From: Thiothrix sp.
GTDB lineage: Bacteria; Pseudomonadota; Gammaproteobacteria; Thiotrichales; Thiotrichaceae
Direction of reading: 5' to 3'
Length of the DNA: 64,000 nt
Assembly (NCBI RefSeq): GCF_028714775.1
Contig: NZ_JAQTLS010000011.1
Location: 1 to 64,000 of the forward strand
The translations under genes and the position numbers were made by a program. The notes beneath the pieces are model-generated. The model ran no database searches. It worked only from the letters and a program-made list of their open reading frames with translations, and was not told the origin of the DNA. Positions 46,548 through 53,081 of this stretch are shown here, piece by piece (positions within the stretch are counted from its first letter, which is position 1; each line of letters starts with the position of its first letter).

Positions 46548-46566
46548 GTATAACAAACTGTTATGC
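46548..46566 (+). repeat. Short inverted core pair at the left edge of the cassette array
   Basis: GTATAAC-AAACT-GTTATGC: ATAAC and GTTAT are perfect inverted repeats around a 5-base loop. GTTATGC resembles an integron core site GTTRRRY-like end and GTATAAC an R''-like core. The arms, loops and extrahelical bases of a full attC are missing. The stretch 46311-46547 holds no gene that I can support. Confidence 0.55.
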
Positions 46567-46622
46567 CAAGAATCGAGCCAATGCGTTTTATATTTAGTGT
46601 CTTAATATAGAGGTAATAACCA

Positions 46623-47651
46623 TTGAATACTGAAAATAATGATTTAAGCCCCATTGAAGCCATGACTAATGCCATTACTGATATTGGATTACCTGAACCG
46701 ATTAAGAAAAACTTTTTTAAAGCCATGGGGCAACTTTGCACTTCGGCAATAGAAGTTCCTGCCGCCTATCTTGATGGCATTGCCGCAGAAAGACGTGCTG
46801 AAACACACGCTAGAATTAAATTAATTGAAAAAAGTGCTAATCAAATTGCAGCTCAAATGGAGTTTGATCCAGAATATGCAAAACTGGCAGTTAAAAAATT
46901 TGGTCAAAAAATCATTCGAGAACAGGTGAATCTTGATTTAATTACATCAAAAGCCACCAAAGATATTCAAATATCATTCCAAGAAAAAGAGGATACTACT
47001 TCTCAAAGTGAAGAAAAAACAATTAGTGACGATTGGTTAAATACTTTTGAAAAAGAAGCATCACAAAAAAGCACAGAAGAAATGCAAACACTATTTGCTA
47101 GAATCTTGGCTGGTGAGATAAAATCTCCAGAATCATATTCAATAAAAGCATTAAAAACTCTTGGTGATTTAAACTCAGAGGTAGCCAACTTATTTGCTAA
47201 ATTCTGTTCATGCTGTATGGTTCTACAAGTGCCATCAACTAACAATAGTTCGCATATTATTGATGCCCGCATTTGCTCTTTAGGGGGGAATGCGGGTAGT
47301 AATAACTTGCAATCTTATGGCTTTAGCTTCAGCAACTTAAATCTTTTGCATGAATATGGACTAATAATTCCAGATTACAATTCATGGATGAACTATCATA
47401 TGGCAATTTTGCTCAATCAGCCCATATTGCCATTTTCCATATCTAAAAGATATTGGGCACTTATTCCAACACCTGAAGCAAAAGAAAAAATAGAACTAAA
47501 AATCACCGGTGTTGCATTGAGTCAAGTAGGTAAAGAGCTTTATTCAATAGTAGATACTATAATTAATGATCAATACATATCATCATTATCGGATTATTTT
47601 AATACACTTGATCTAAAGCTTACTGATATTACAGAGAATTTAAGAGCATAA
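46623..47651 (+). CDS. DUF2806 family protein (cassette 1)
   Basis: A 342-residue protein of the DUF2806/TIGR03899-like family. Recognised segments are RIKLIEKSANQIAAQM, KFGQKIIREQVNLD, SDDWLNTFEKEASQKSTEEM followed by QTLFARILAGEIKSPESYSI, and LFAKFCSCCMVL. It has no signal peptide; a hydrophilic, helical protein. The function is not established. Homologues occur sporadically in accessory regions, and an abortive-infection-type role has been suspected by context only. The start is TTG 46623 with AGAGGT seven bases upstream; the next ATG (M14) would cut the family N-terminus. The stop codon lies inside the R'' core of attC1, as expected for a cassette. Confidence 0.82.
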   Translation: MNTENNDLSPIEAMTNAITDIGLPEPIKKNFFKAMGQLCTSAIEVPAAYLDGIAAERRAETHARIKLIEKSANQIAAQMEFDPEYAKLAVKKFGQKIIREQVNLDLITSKATKDIQISFQEKEDTTSQSEEKTISDDWLNTFEKEASQKSTEEMQTLFARILAGEIKSPESYSIKALKTLGDLNSEVANLFAKFCSCCMVLQVPSTNNSSHIIDARICSLGGNAGSNNLQSYGFSFSNLNLLHEYGLIIPDYNSWMNYHMAILLNQPILPFSISKRYWALIPTPEAKEKIELKITGVALSQVGKELYSIVDTIINDQYISSLSDYFNTLDLKLTDITENLRA

Positions 47652-47736
47652 CGAGAACATCGACGACGGACGCGGTGACAGCCCGCGTCTATCGTCCAGT
47701 CTACTCCCCGCCGCGCCCGTCATGTTGACGTTAGCG
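47646..47736 (+). other. attC site 1
   Basis: R'' core GCATAAC (overlapping the TAA of the DUF2806 gene), arm GACGACGGACGCGG, central loop, arm CCGCCGCGCCCGTC, and R' core GTTAGCG. GACGGACGCGG pairs with CCGCGCCCGTC with one mismatch. Confidence 0.92.
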
Positions 47737-47795
47737 AGAGATAGACCGATCTATAACTTTCTAAATTTAAAGATAAATTAAGAAGAGAAATTTTC

Positions 47796-48725
47796 ATGCC
47801 TGACCAGTTAACTGATCAAGTTAAGAGTTTAATTCTAAACGAAGTTAAATCTATTAATGAAACCCAACAAAATAGCATTTTTAAACTTGAACTGTATAGT
47901 AATCTTGCTTTATATACACTGGCAGCAGCTTGGGCTATCCTGTTAGTTTTTATTGGCGGATCAGTTTGGACTTATAGTGCTATTGAGTCAACCATTACTG
48001 AAAAAGCAACAAAAATTGCAACCAAACAAATTAGTAATATTGATGATTTGTCAACCGCCGTCAATTTAGGTTATACAGGTGATTATAATGGTGCAATCAA
48101 CACAATGACGGAACTAATTATAAAAATGACAGACGAAGAAAATAAAAAATATATTAGTAAGGAGTTCAAAATAAATGTAGTAAAAAACTCTTTATGGCTG
48201 ATTAGTGAAGCTGGCATTACTCCTAATGGAGAATGGCTTGGTCAAGAATTATGGAAGCTTATTAATGAAAAGCAAGATATAAAAGCAATAATTCAAGAAA
48301 TTGACAATAATTCAGACTGGGGCTTGCAATTTCACTTTGCAAGCATAGAAGCAAAAATAATATCTTTTAAAGATAAAAAAGAATCAATAGAAAAACGATT
48401 AATTAACGCATATGTTTTAAGTCAAATAAAAAATCAAAAAGCCGATATTGCCTATAGCTTGACACTATTTTATTTAACATCAAATAAAATTGACAAAGCT
48501 AAACAATGTTTTACAGAGGCGGCACTGATTAATCCAGCAGAATATAGCATAGATGACTGGAATAAATACAAAAGTTCATATATAAATTCAGAGATTTTTT
48601 CTGCCTGGAGTAAGATTGATTCAGATTTCAATAAAACAGATAATGAATTAACAAATAAATTACATTCGCTAGTAATGGACATGATTAAAAGTCCTCTAGA
48701 AAAGGCTTCTTGTTTTAACTGGTGA
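47796..48725 (+). CDS. Membrane-anchored protein of unknown function, TPR-like C-terminus (cassette 2)
   Basis: A 309-residue protein. A hydrophilic N-terminal helix precedes one membrane span (about residues 40-62, AAAWAILLVFIGGSVWTYSA). The rest is helical with a tetratricopeptide-like arrangement (AVNLGYTGDYNGAINTMTEL and SLTLFYLTSNKIDKAKQCFT then EAALINPAEY). I do not recognise a family. The coding sequence is strongly A/T-rich (many AAA, AAT, ATT codons) compared with housekeeping genes here. Helical membrane proteins of this type occur in cassettes and in defence islands, but no function can be assigned. Confidence 0.78.
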   Translation: MPDQLTDQVKSLILNEVKSINETQQNSIFKLELYSNLALYTLAAAWAILLVFIGGSVWTYSAIESTITEKATKIATKQISNIDDLSTAVNLGYTGDYNGAINTMTELIIKMTDEENKKYISKEFKINVVKNSLWLISEAGITPNGEWLGQELWKLINEKQDIKAIIQEIDNNSDWGLQFHFASIEAKIISFKDKKESIEKRLINAYVLSQIKNQKADIAYSLTLFYLTSNKIDKAKQCFTEAALINPAEYSIDDWNKYKSSYINSEIFSAWSKIDSDFNKTDNELTNKLHSLVMDMIKSPLEKASCFNW

Positions 48726-48726
48726 T

Positions 48727-48816
48727 CACTAACAAATCATTTGACGACGGACGCGGTGAGAGCCCTCGATTTTTACGACTTACTCCCCGCCACGCCCGTT
48801 AATTCAGACGTTAGCT
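48727..48816 (+). other. attC site 2
   Basis: R'' core CACTAAC, arm GACGACGGACGCGG, arm CTCCCCGCCACGCCCGTT, and R' core GTTAGCT. It lies two bases after the stop codon of cassette 2. Confidence 0.92.
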
Positions 48817-48862
48817 TTCTACAATACAGAACTCTTAAATAAATTATACAAATGGTAAATCA

Positions 48863-49426
48863 ATGAATAAAGAATCAAGAAAAGACAAACCAAAGATATT
48901 TATTTCTTATGCTAACGATGATTCAGGCAGGGCAAAAGATATTGCTAAAGAACTTAAAAAATACAATCTTGAAACATGGTTAGATGAAGAGAATATTTCT
49001 GCTGGACAAAATTGGCGTTCTGAAATAGAAAATGCTATTGAATCTTGTGATTTCGCATTAGTTCTAATTAGCTCTAAAGCATTTTCTTCTGAATGGGTCA
49101 AAAAAGAGTGGACTTCTCTCTGTGAAGAAAAATGGAAACGTCCCAATATTAACATTATTCCTATAAAGCTAGAAGATTCAAAAACCCCTCCTTTTTTATG
49201 TCAGTATCAATCATATAATTTAAAAGGCTCTGAATCTTATTACAGCTTAATCAACGACCTACTTACAAAAACCAAAAAATCCGGGTTCAATTACAACAAA
49301 AAAGACCTTATAGATAATGAGTTCGATTTAGAGGTTGACCGTCTAGAAGAGCGAATACGCAATATTAAGAAATTATTAAAGGAAAAAAAAGAATATCAAA
49401 AGGAGTCCAAAGATGACCAAACTTGA
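48863..49426 (+). CDS. TIR-domain protein (cassette 3, first gene)
   Basis: A 187-residue protein whose residues 10-135 form a TIR domain (KIFISYANDDSGRAKDIAKE, LETWLDEENISAGQNWRSEI, FALVLISSKAFSSEWVKKEW). The putative catalytic glutamate is E82 in the S-x-W-x3-E pattern; bacterial TIR domains of this type can hydrolyse NAD+ or make signalling nucleotides. The C-terminal part (about 145-187) is a charged helix (LEVDRLEERIRNIKKLLKEK), perhaps for oligomerisation. It overlaps the next gene by 14 bases, and both share one cassette. Phage defence by NAD+ depletion is a reasonable inference, not shown here. Confidence 0.88.
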   Translation: MNKESRKDKPKIFISYANDDSGRAKDIAKELKKYNLETWLDEENISAGQNWRSEIENAIESCDFALVLISSKAFSSEWVKKEWTSLCEEKWKRPNINIIPIKLEDSKTPPFLCQYQSYNLKGSESYYSLINDLLTKTKKSGFNYNKKDLIDNEFDLEVDRLEERIRNIKKLLKEKKEYQKESKDDQT

Positions 49427-50087
49427 ACACCGCATTCATTTTGGAATGGGATGTTTAAGTTTTGAGCGAAATACATCCGTATTCATTAACTGCCCTTTTG
49501 ATTCGGCCTATTCTTCAATATTCGACGCAATTGTTTTTTCTACTACATGCTGTGGCTTTCTACCAAGAAGTGCAATAGAAAGTGGGTCAACCTCTGTACC
49601 AAGAATGGATCGTATAACACAAGCCATTTATGCCTCAAAGTATTCAATCCATGATCTTTCCAGATGCAGAGGTGAAGGAGATAAAAATTTGGCACGCTTT
49701 AATATGCCACTAGAACTTGGCGTATGCATGGCTCAAAAATTTGGCCAAGAATCTGGTAGTGATCATGATTGGTTATTGCTTGTTCCTAAAGACAGTCAAT
49801 ATGTTAGATATGTATCTGATATGGCCGGTTATGACCCTAAACAGTACGACGTTAGTCCTGAATCAGCAGTTCCAGCAGTCATGTCTTGGTTGGCGACTAG
49901 ACCAGATGCGGTAATAACCTCGACTCCAAAAGAAGTCATTAAAGCTTTGCCAGAATTTATAGAACGAAAGAAATGCTTATCAGAGGCTTGGGGTGGAGAT
50001 GAGCCTTGGTCAAATATTGTTCTGCTTGCCATGTCAATTGGGCAAGAACATGGCTTAATACCACAAACAGAAGAGGCACATAGCTAA
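49413..50087 (+). CDS. TIR-linked cassette protein, FxNCPFD/HDLSR family (cassette 3, second gene)
   Basis: A 224-residue protein translated with a 14-base overlap from the TIR gene. Conserved-looking segments are VFINCPFDSAYSSIFDAIVF, ESGSTSVPRMDRITQAIYAS, YSIHDLSRCRGEGDKNLARF, NMPLELGVCMAQKFG, and the C-terminal WATRPDA-like region. I recall this as a sporadic family of presumed nucleotide- or nucleoside-processing fold (TIR/deoxyribosyltransferase-like), but cannot name it. The stop codon overlaps the R'' core of attC3. Its pairing with a TIR protein in one cassette suggests a two-component effector or an effector plus regulator. Confidence 0.8.
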   Translation: MTKLEHRIHFGMGCLSFERNTSVFINCPFDSAYSSIFDAIVFSTTCCGFLPRSAIESGSTSVPRMDRITQAIYASKYSIHDLSRCRGEGDKNLARFNMPLELGVCMAQKFGQESGSDHDWLLLVPKDSQYVRYVSDMAGYDPKQYDVSPESAVPAVMSWLATRPDAVITSTPKEVIKALPEFIERKKCLSEAWGGDEPWSNIVLLAMSIGQEHGLIPQTEEAHS

Positions 50088-50172
50088 CAAATCATTCGAC
50101 GACGGACGCGGTGACAGCCCGCAACTTCGCCCAATTTACTCCCCGCCGCGCCCGTCATGTTAGACGTTGGTG
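50082..50172 (+). other. attC site 3
   Basis: R'' core AGCTAAC (overlapping the TAA of the preceding gene), arm GACGACGGACGCGG, arm CTCCCCGCCGCGCCCGTC, and R' core GTTGGTG. Confidence 0.92.
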
Positions 50173-50234
50173 ATAGAAAAGACGACATCGAAGATTTACA
50201 GAATATTATTATAATTGATCAATAAATTCTCCAG

Positions 50235-50510
50235 ATGCAACGTTTATTCGCGGATTTCCCCGAACTGTAGCTTGCTGCGCTGGTCGGTAGTCGCGCTACG
50301 GGCAAGCATCGCTCGGACAGCGATTGGGATTTCGCGATTCAGTGGCAGATACGGAAACCCTGCGCAATCGGCTCGCCCATTAGTGGACACTGATATTGAC
50401 CTCTGATTGAGTTGCGGAGTGTACGGCTGGCTTCCGTGATCCGTGATGTGGTGGCAAATGAGTTGTATGGACATCGACAGTATCTGCACATAGATTCCTC
50501 ATACACTTGA
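50235..50510 (+). pseudogene. MNT-type nucleotidyltransferase remnant
   Basis: ATG at 50235 opens MQRLFADFPEL, then an in-frame TAG (50268-50270), then LAALVGSRATGKHRSDSDWD and FAIQW in the same frame. GSRATG...SDSDWD is the minimal-nucleotidyltransferase active-site motif. A frameshift follows: VDTDIDL and then LRSVRLASVIRDVVANELYG are readable in other frames to a TGA at 50508. At least one nonsense and one or two frameshift changes are needed, so this is a pseudogene, probably the antitoxin/NTase half of an MNT-HEPN pair; no HEPN partner is seen. Confidence 0.7.
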
Positions 50511-50568
50511 CAAGATTCGGAAAAGAAAATACTGTCTAGTCTGTCCAGTTTGATTTGAGGTTGGAACA

Positions 50569-50823
50569 ATGGAACAGAACATATGGCAACTCCAAGATGC
50601 AAAAAGCAAATTTAGCCAATTAGTTGATAGTGCAATACACCACAGACCTCAGTTTGTAACTAAACATGGGAACAATGCTGTCGTTATTCTTTCATTTGAA
50701 GATTATGTAAAATTTATTAAACCAAAGGATGATTTAGTAACTTTCCTCAAAAACTCGCCTTTGGCAGAAAGTGACCTTGATTTTTCAAGAAACAAAGATA
50801 TGCCAAGAAATATTGAGTTATGA
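50569..50823 (+). CDS. Phd/YefM-type antitoxin
   Basis: An 84-residue antitoxin: WQLQDAKSKFSQLVDSAIHH, then FVTKHGNNAVVILSFEDY, is the Phd/YefM DNA-binding fold (about residues 5-55), and the acidic C-terminus (PLAESDLDFSRNKDMPRN) is the toxin-binding part. Its stop overlaps the toxin start by four bases (ATGA), implying coupled translation. It should neutralise the PIN toxin and repress its own promoter. The A/T-rich coding sequence resembles the cassettes to the left, but no attC follows it. Confidence 0.92.
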   Translation: MEQNIWQLQDAKSKFSQLVDSAIHHRPQFVTKHGNNAVVILSFEDYVKFIKPKDDLVTFLKNSPLAESDLDFSRNKDMPRNIEL

Positions 50824-51248
50824 AATACTTGCTGGACACTTGTGTTATCTCTGAGGTCATAAAGAGAGAACCCAATAAAAATGTCATTTCATGGTTGCAG
50901 GCTCAAGATGAAGCCAATCTATTTTTAAGCATACTGACGTTTGGTGAAATACAAAAAGGCATTCAAAAAGACCCTGATGAAAATAGAAAGAAAAAATTAA
51001 AGATATGGGTCGAAGAAGACTTAAAAAAACGCTTTGAAAACCGAATTATCCCCATTGACTTGAAAGTTGTTTCTAACTGGGGTTCTATTCAAGGTTTGGC
51101 AGAACTGGCTGGTAGAACAATGCCAACTCTAGATGGGCTTATAGCCGTATCAGGACTCACTTATAACTGTACAGTAGCCACAAGAAACACCTCAGACATG
51201 GAGCAAAGTACAGCAGAGCTATTCAACCCTTGGGAATACAAAGAATAA
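50820..51248 (+). CDS. PIN-domain toxin (FitB/VapC-type)
   Basis: A 142-residue PIN-domain ribonuclease toxin. Acidic metal ligands are visible: D6 in KYLLDTCVISEV, the glutamate in ILTFGEIQKGI, and the aspartate in TLDGLIAVSGLTYN; the last segment CTVATRNTSDM matches the terminal strand and helix. Paired with a Phd-type antitoxin it forms a type II module. This is the second PIN toxin in the window; it is not similar in detail to the vapC at 4.1 kb (different antitoxin family). Its gene ends just before the terminator of the converging PDH operon. Confidence 0.9.
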   Translation: MKYLLDTCVISEVIKREPNKNVISWLQAQDEANLFLSILTFGEIQKGIQKDPDENRKKKLKIWVEEDLKKRFENRIIPIDLKVVSNWGSIQGLAELAGRTMPTLDGLIAVSGLTYNCTVATRNTSDMEQSTAELFNPWEYKE

Positions 51249-51252
51249 TACG

Positions 51253-51284
51253 AAAAAAAGCGGCTTGTTGTTCAGGCAAGCCGC
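51253..51284 (-). terminator. Rho-independent terminator of aceEF-lpdA
   Basis: On the minus strand GCGGCTTG pairs with CAAGCCGC around a 9-base loop and is followed by seven T. It lies 40 bases after the lpdA stop codon. Confidence 0.88.
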
Positions 51285-51323
51285 CAACCGGTTTCTCACT
51301 TACGTGAGGAGTCAAACTCAGAA

Positions 51324-53081
51324 CTATTTCTTCGGCGCGTAAATATCAGTACACGTGCCTTCTGCCACTTCCGCCGCAAAATTCAACGTTTCGGATAACG
51401 TCGGGTGCGGGTGGATGGTCAAGCCTATGTCGTGCGCATCCGCGCCCATTTCCAACGCCAGCACTGCTTCGGCGATTAATTCCCCTGCATTTTTACCCGC
51501 GATACCTGCGCCAATGATGCGCCCGCTTTCCTTGTCGAACAGCACTTTGGTCACGCCGTTGCTGGCATCCATCGACAACGCCCGCCCACTCGCTGCCCAC
51601 GGGAACACGCCTTTTTCGTAAAGCACGCCTTCGTCTTTGCACTGCTCTTCGGTTTTGCCCATCCACGCCACTTCCGGGCTGGTGTAGGCGACCGATGGGA
51701 TGGTTTTTGCGTCGAAATAGGATTTGTGCCCCGCAATCACTTCCGCTGCAACTTTGCCTTCGTGCGTGGCTTTGTGCGCCAACATCGGCTGCCCCACGAT
51801 GTCACCGATGGCGAAAATGTGCGGTACGTTGGTACGCATCTGCTTGTCAACCGGGATGAAGCCGCGAGCATCGACGAATACCCCCGCCTTGCCCGCATCA
51901 ATCAGTTGACCGTTGGGGGAACGCCCAATCGCCACCAGCACGCGGTCGAACGTATCTTTTTCGGGTGCGCCTTTGCCTTCAAACGTACACGCCAGCCCTT
52001 CCGGGGTGGGCGTAATCGCGGTGACTTTGGTGCTGAGGTAAATGTTTTCGTACAAGCCTTTGATGCGGGTATGCAGCGGTTTCACGATGTCGCGGTCAGC
52101 ACCGGGCATCAGCCCCGGCGATAGTTCCACCACCGTGATGCTTGCGCCAAGCGCGTGGTAAACCGTCGCCATTTCCAGCCCGATGATGCCGCCGCCAACC
52201 ACCAACATGCGTTTGGGGATTTCCGGTAACTCCAGCGCATCGGTGGAATCCATCACGCGCGGGTCGTCCCACGGGATGAAGGGCAGCTTGGTGACACGCG
52301 ACCCGGCGGCAATGATGCAGTTTTCAAAGCGCACGGTTTGCTTGCTGCCATCAGCGGCTTCCACCTCAAGCGTGTGGTCGGAAGTGAAGCGCCCGTAACC
52401 TTGCACAATCTGCACTTTACGCTGCTTCGCCAACCCCTTGAGGCCAGTCGTCAATTTGCTGACAGTGCTGGCTTTGTGGGCGCGTACCGCATCAATATCA
52501 ATCTCCGGCTCACCGAATTTCACCCCGTGCTTGGCGAATTCCTTCGCTTCGGTAATCACTTCCGCCGTGTGCAACAACGCCTTCGACGGGATGCAACCGA
52601 CGTTCAAACACACCCCGCCAATATTGGGATAACGCTCGATCAGCACCACTTTCTTGCCAAGATCGGCAGCGCGGAACGCAGCGGTGTAACCGCCGGGGCC
52701 GGAGCCTAGGACGACGAGTTCGGCAAAAAGACCCTCACCCCCCGCCCCCCTCTCCCGAGAAGCGGTAGAGGGGGAGAAAGAGGGTTCTTCCATCTTTAGC
52801 CCCTCTCCCTCGGGGAGAGGGGCTGGGGTGAGGGCTTCTTCCGCCATCTCCAACATCATCAACGCCGACCCCTCCGACACCCGATCTCCCACCTTCACCA
52901 GCATCTGCTTAATCGTGCCAGCGACAGGGCTAGGGATTTCCATTGACGATTTGTCGGATTCAATGGTAATCAGCGAATCTTCCACCTCAATCTGAAAGCC
53001 TGCATCGACCAGCACTTCGATGATTTCCACATCCTTGAAGCTGCCAATGTCGGGGACTTTGACTTCGATTATCTTGCTCAT
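51324..53081 (-). CDS. lpdA: Dihydrolipoyl dehydrogenase (E3) with N-terminal lipoyl domain
   Basis: The E3 component that reoxidises dihydrolipoyl groups of the pyruvate dehydrogenase complex, passing electrons through FAD to NAD+. Residues 1-78 are a lipoyl domain with K44 in ESDKSSMEIP. From residue 118 the flavoprotein follows: FAD site VVLGSGPGGYTAAF, redox pair C158/C163 in GGVCLNVGCIPSK, NAD site VVGGGIIGLEMATVY, and the C-terminal HPHPTLSET active-site segment. Residues about 84-117 come from a palindromic repeat (TPAPLPEGEGLKMEEP...SRERGAGGEG) and serve as the linker. Lipoyl-fused E3 is known in some bacteria. It overlaps aceF by four bases. Confidence 0.96.
   Translation of the reverse strand: MSKIIEVKVPDIGSFKDVEIIEVLVDAGFQIEVEDSLITIESDKSSMEIPSPVAGTIKQMLVKVGDRVSEGSALMMLEMAEEALTPAPLPEGEGLKMEEPSFSPSTASRERGAGGEGLFAELVVLGSGPGGYTAAFRAADLGKKVVLIERYPNIGGVCLNVGCIPSKALLHTAEVITEAKEFAKHGVKFGEPEIDIDAVRAHKASTVSKLTTGLKGLAKQRKVQIVQGYGRFTSDHTLEVEAADGSKQTVRFENCIIAAGSRVTKLPFIPWDDPRVMDSTDALELPEIPKRMLVVGGGIIGLEMATVYHALGASITVVELSPGLMPGADRDIVKPLHTRIKGLYENIYLSTKVTAITPTPEGLACTFEGKGAPEKDTFDRVLVAIGRSPNGQLIDAGKAGVFVDARGFIPVDKQMRTNVPHIFAIGDIVGQPMLAHKATHEGKVAAEVIAGHKSYFDAKTIPSVAYTSPEVAWMGKTEEQCKDEGVLYEKGVFPWAASGRALSMDASNGVTKVLFDKESGRIIGAGIAGKNAGELIAEAVLALEMGADAHDIGLTIHPHPTLSETLNFAAEVAEGTCTDIYAPKK
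52732..52834. repeat. Palindromic repeat pair inserted in lpdA
   Basis: The unit begins CCCTCACCCCCCGCCCCCCT and ends GGGGCTGGGGTGAGGG, with internal palindromes CTCTCCCGAGAAGCGGTAGAG and CCCCTCTCCCTCGGGGAGAG (first portion). It spans the whole linker between the lipoyl and E3 domains. Confidence 0.92.

Larger units (their letters stand above)
46561..50172 (+). mobile_element. Integron cassette array without integrase (CALIN-type), three cassettes
   Basis: Three successive units, each with one or two plus-strand genes followed by an attC site (47646-47736, 48727-48816, 50082-50172). The attC sites share the arm core GACGACGGACGCGG and the closing arm CTCCCCGCC-CGCCCG, as in attC families of one lineage. 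The region is clearly richer in A and T than dnaE or aceE on either side. No integron integrase is encoded in the window, and the left edge is a short inverted core pair, not an attI. Confidence 0.88.

Noticed and set aside
46561-50172. Integron integrase in or near the cassette array
   Set aside because: No tyrosine-recombinase-like protein is encoded on either strand in the window.
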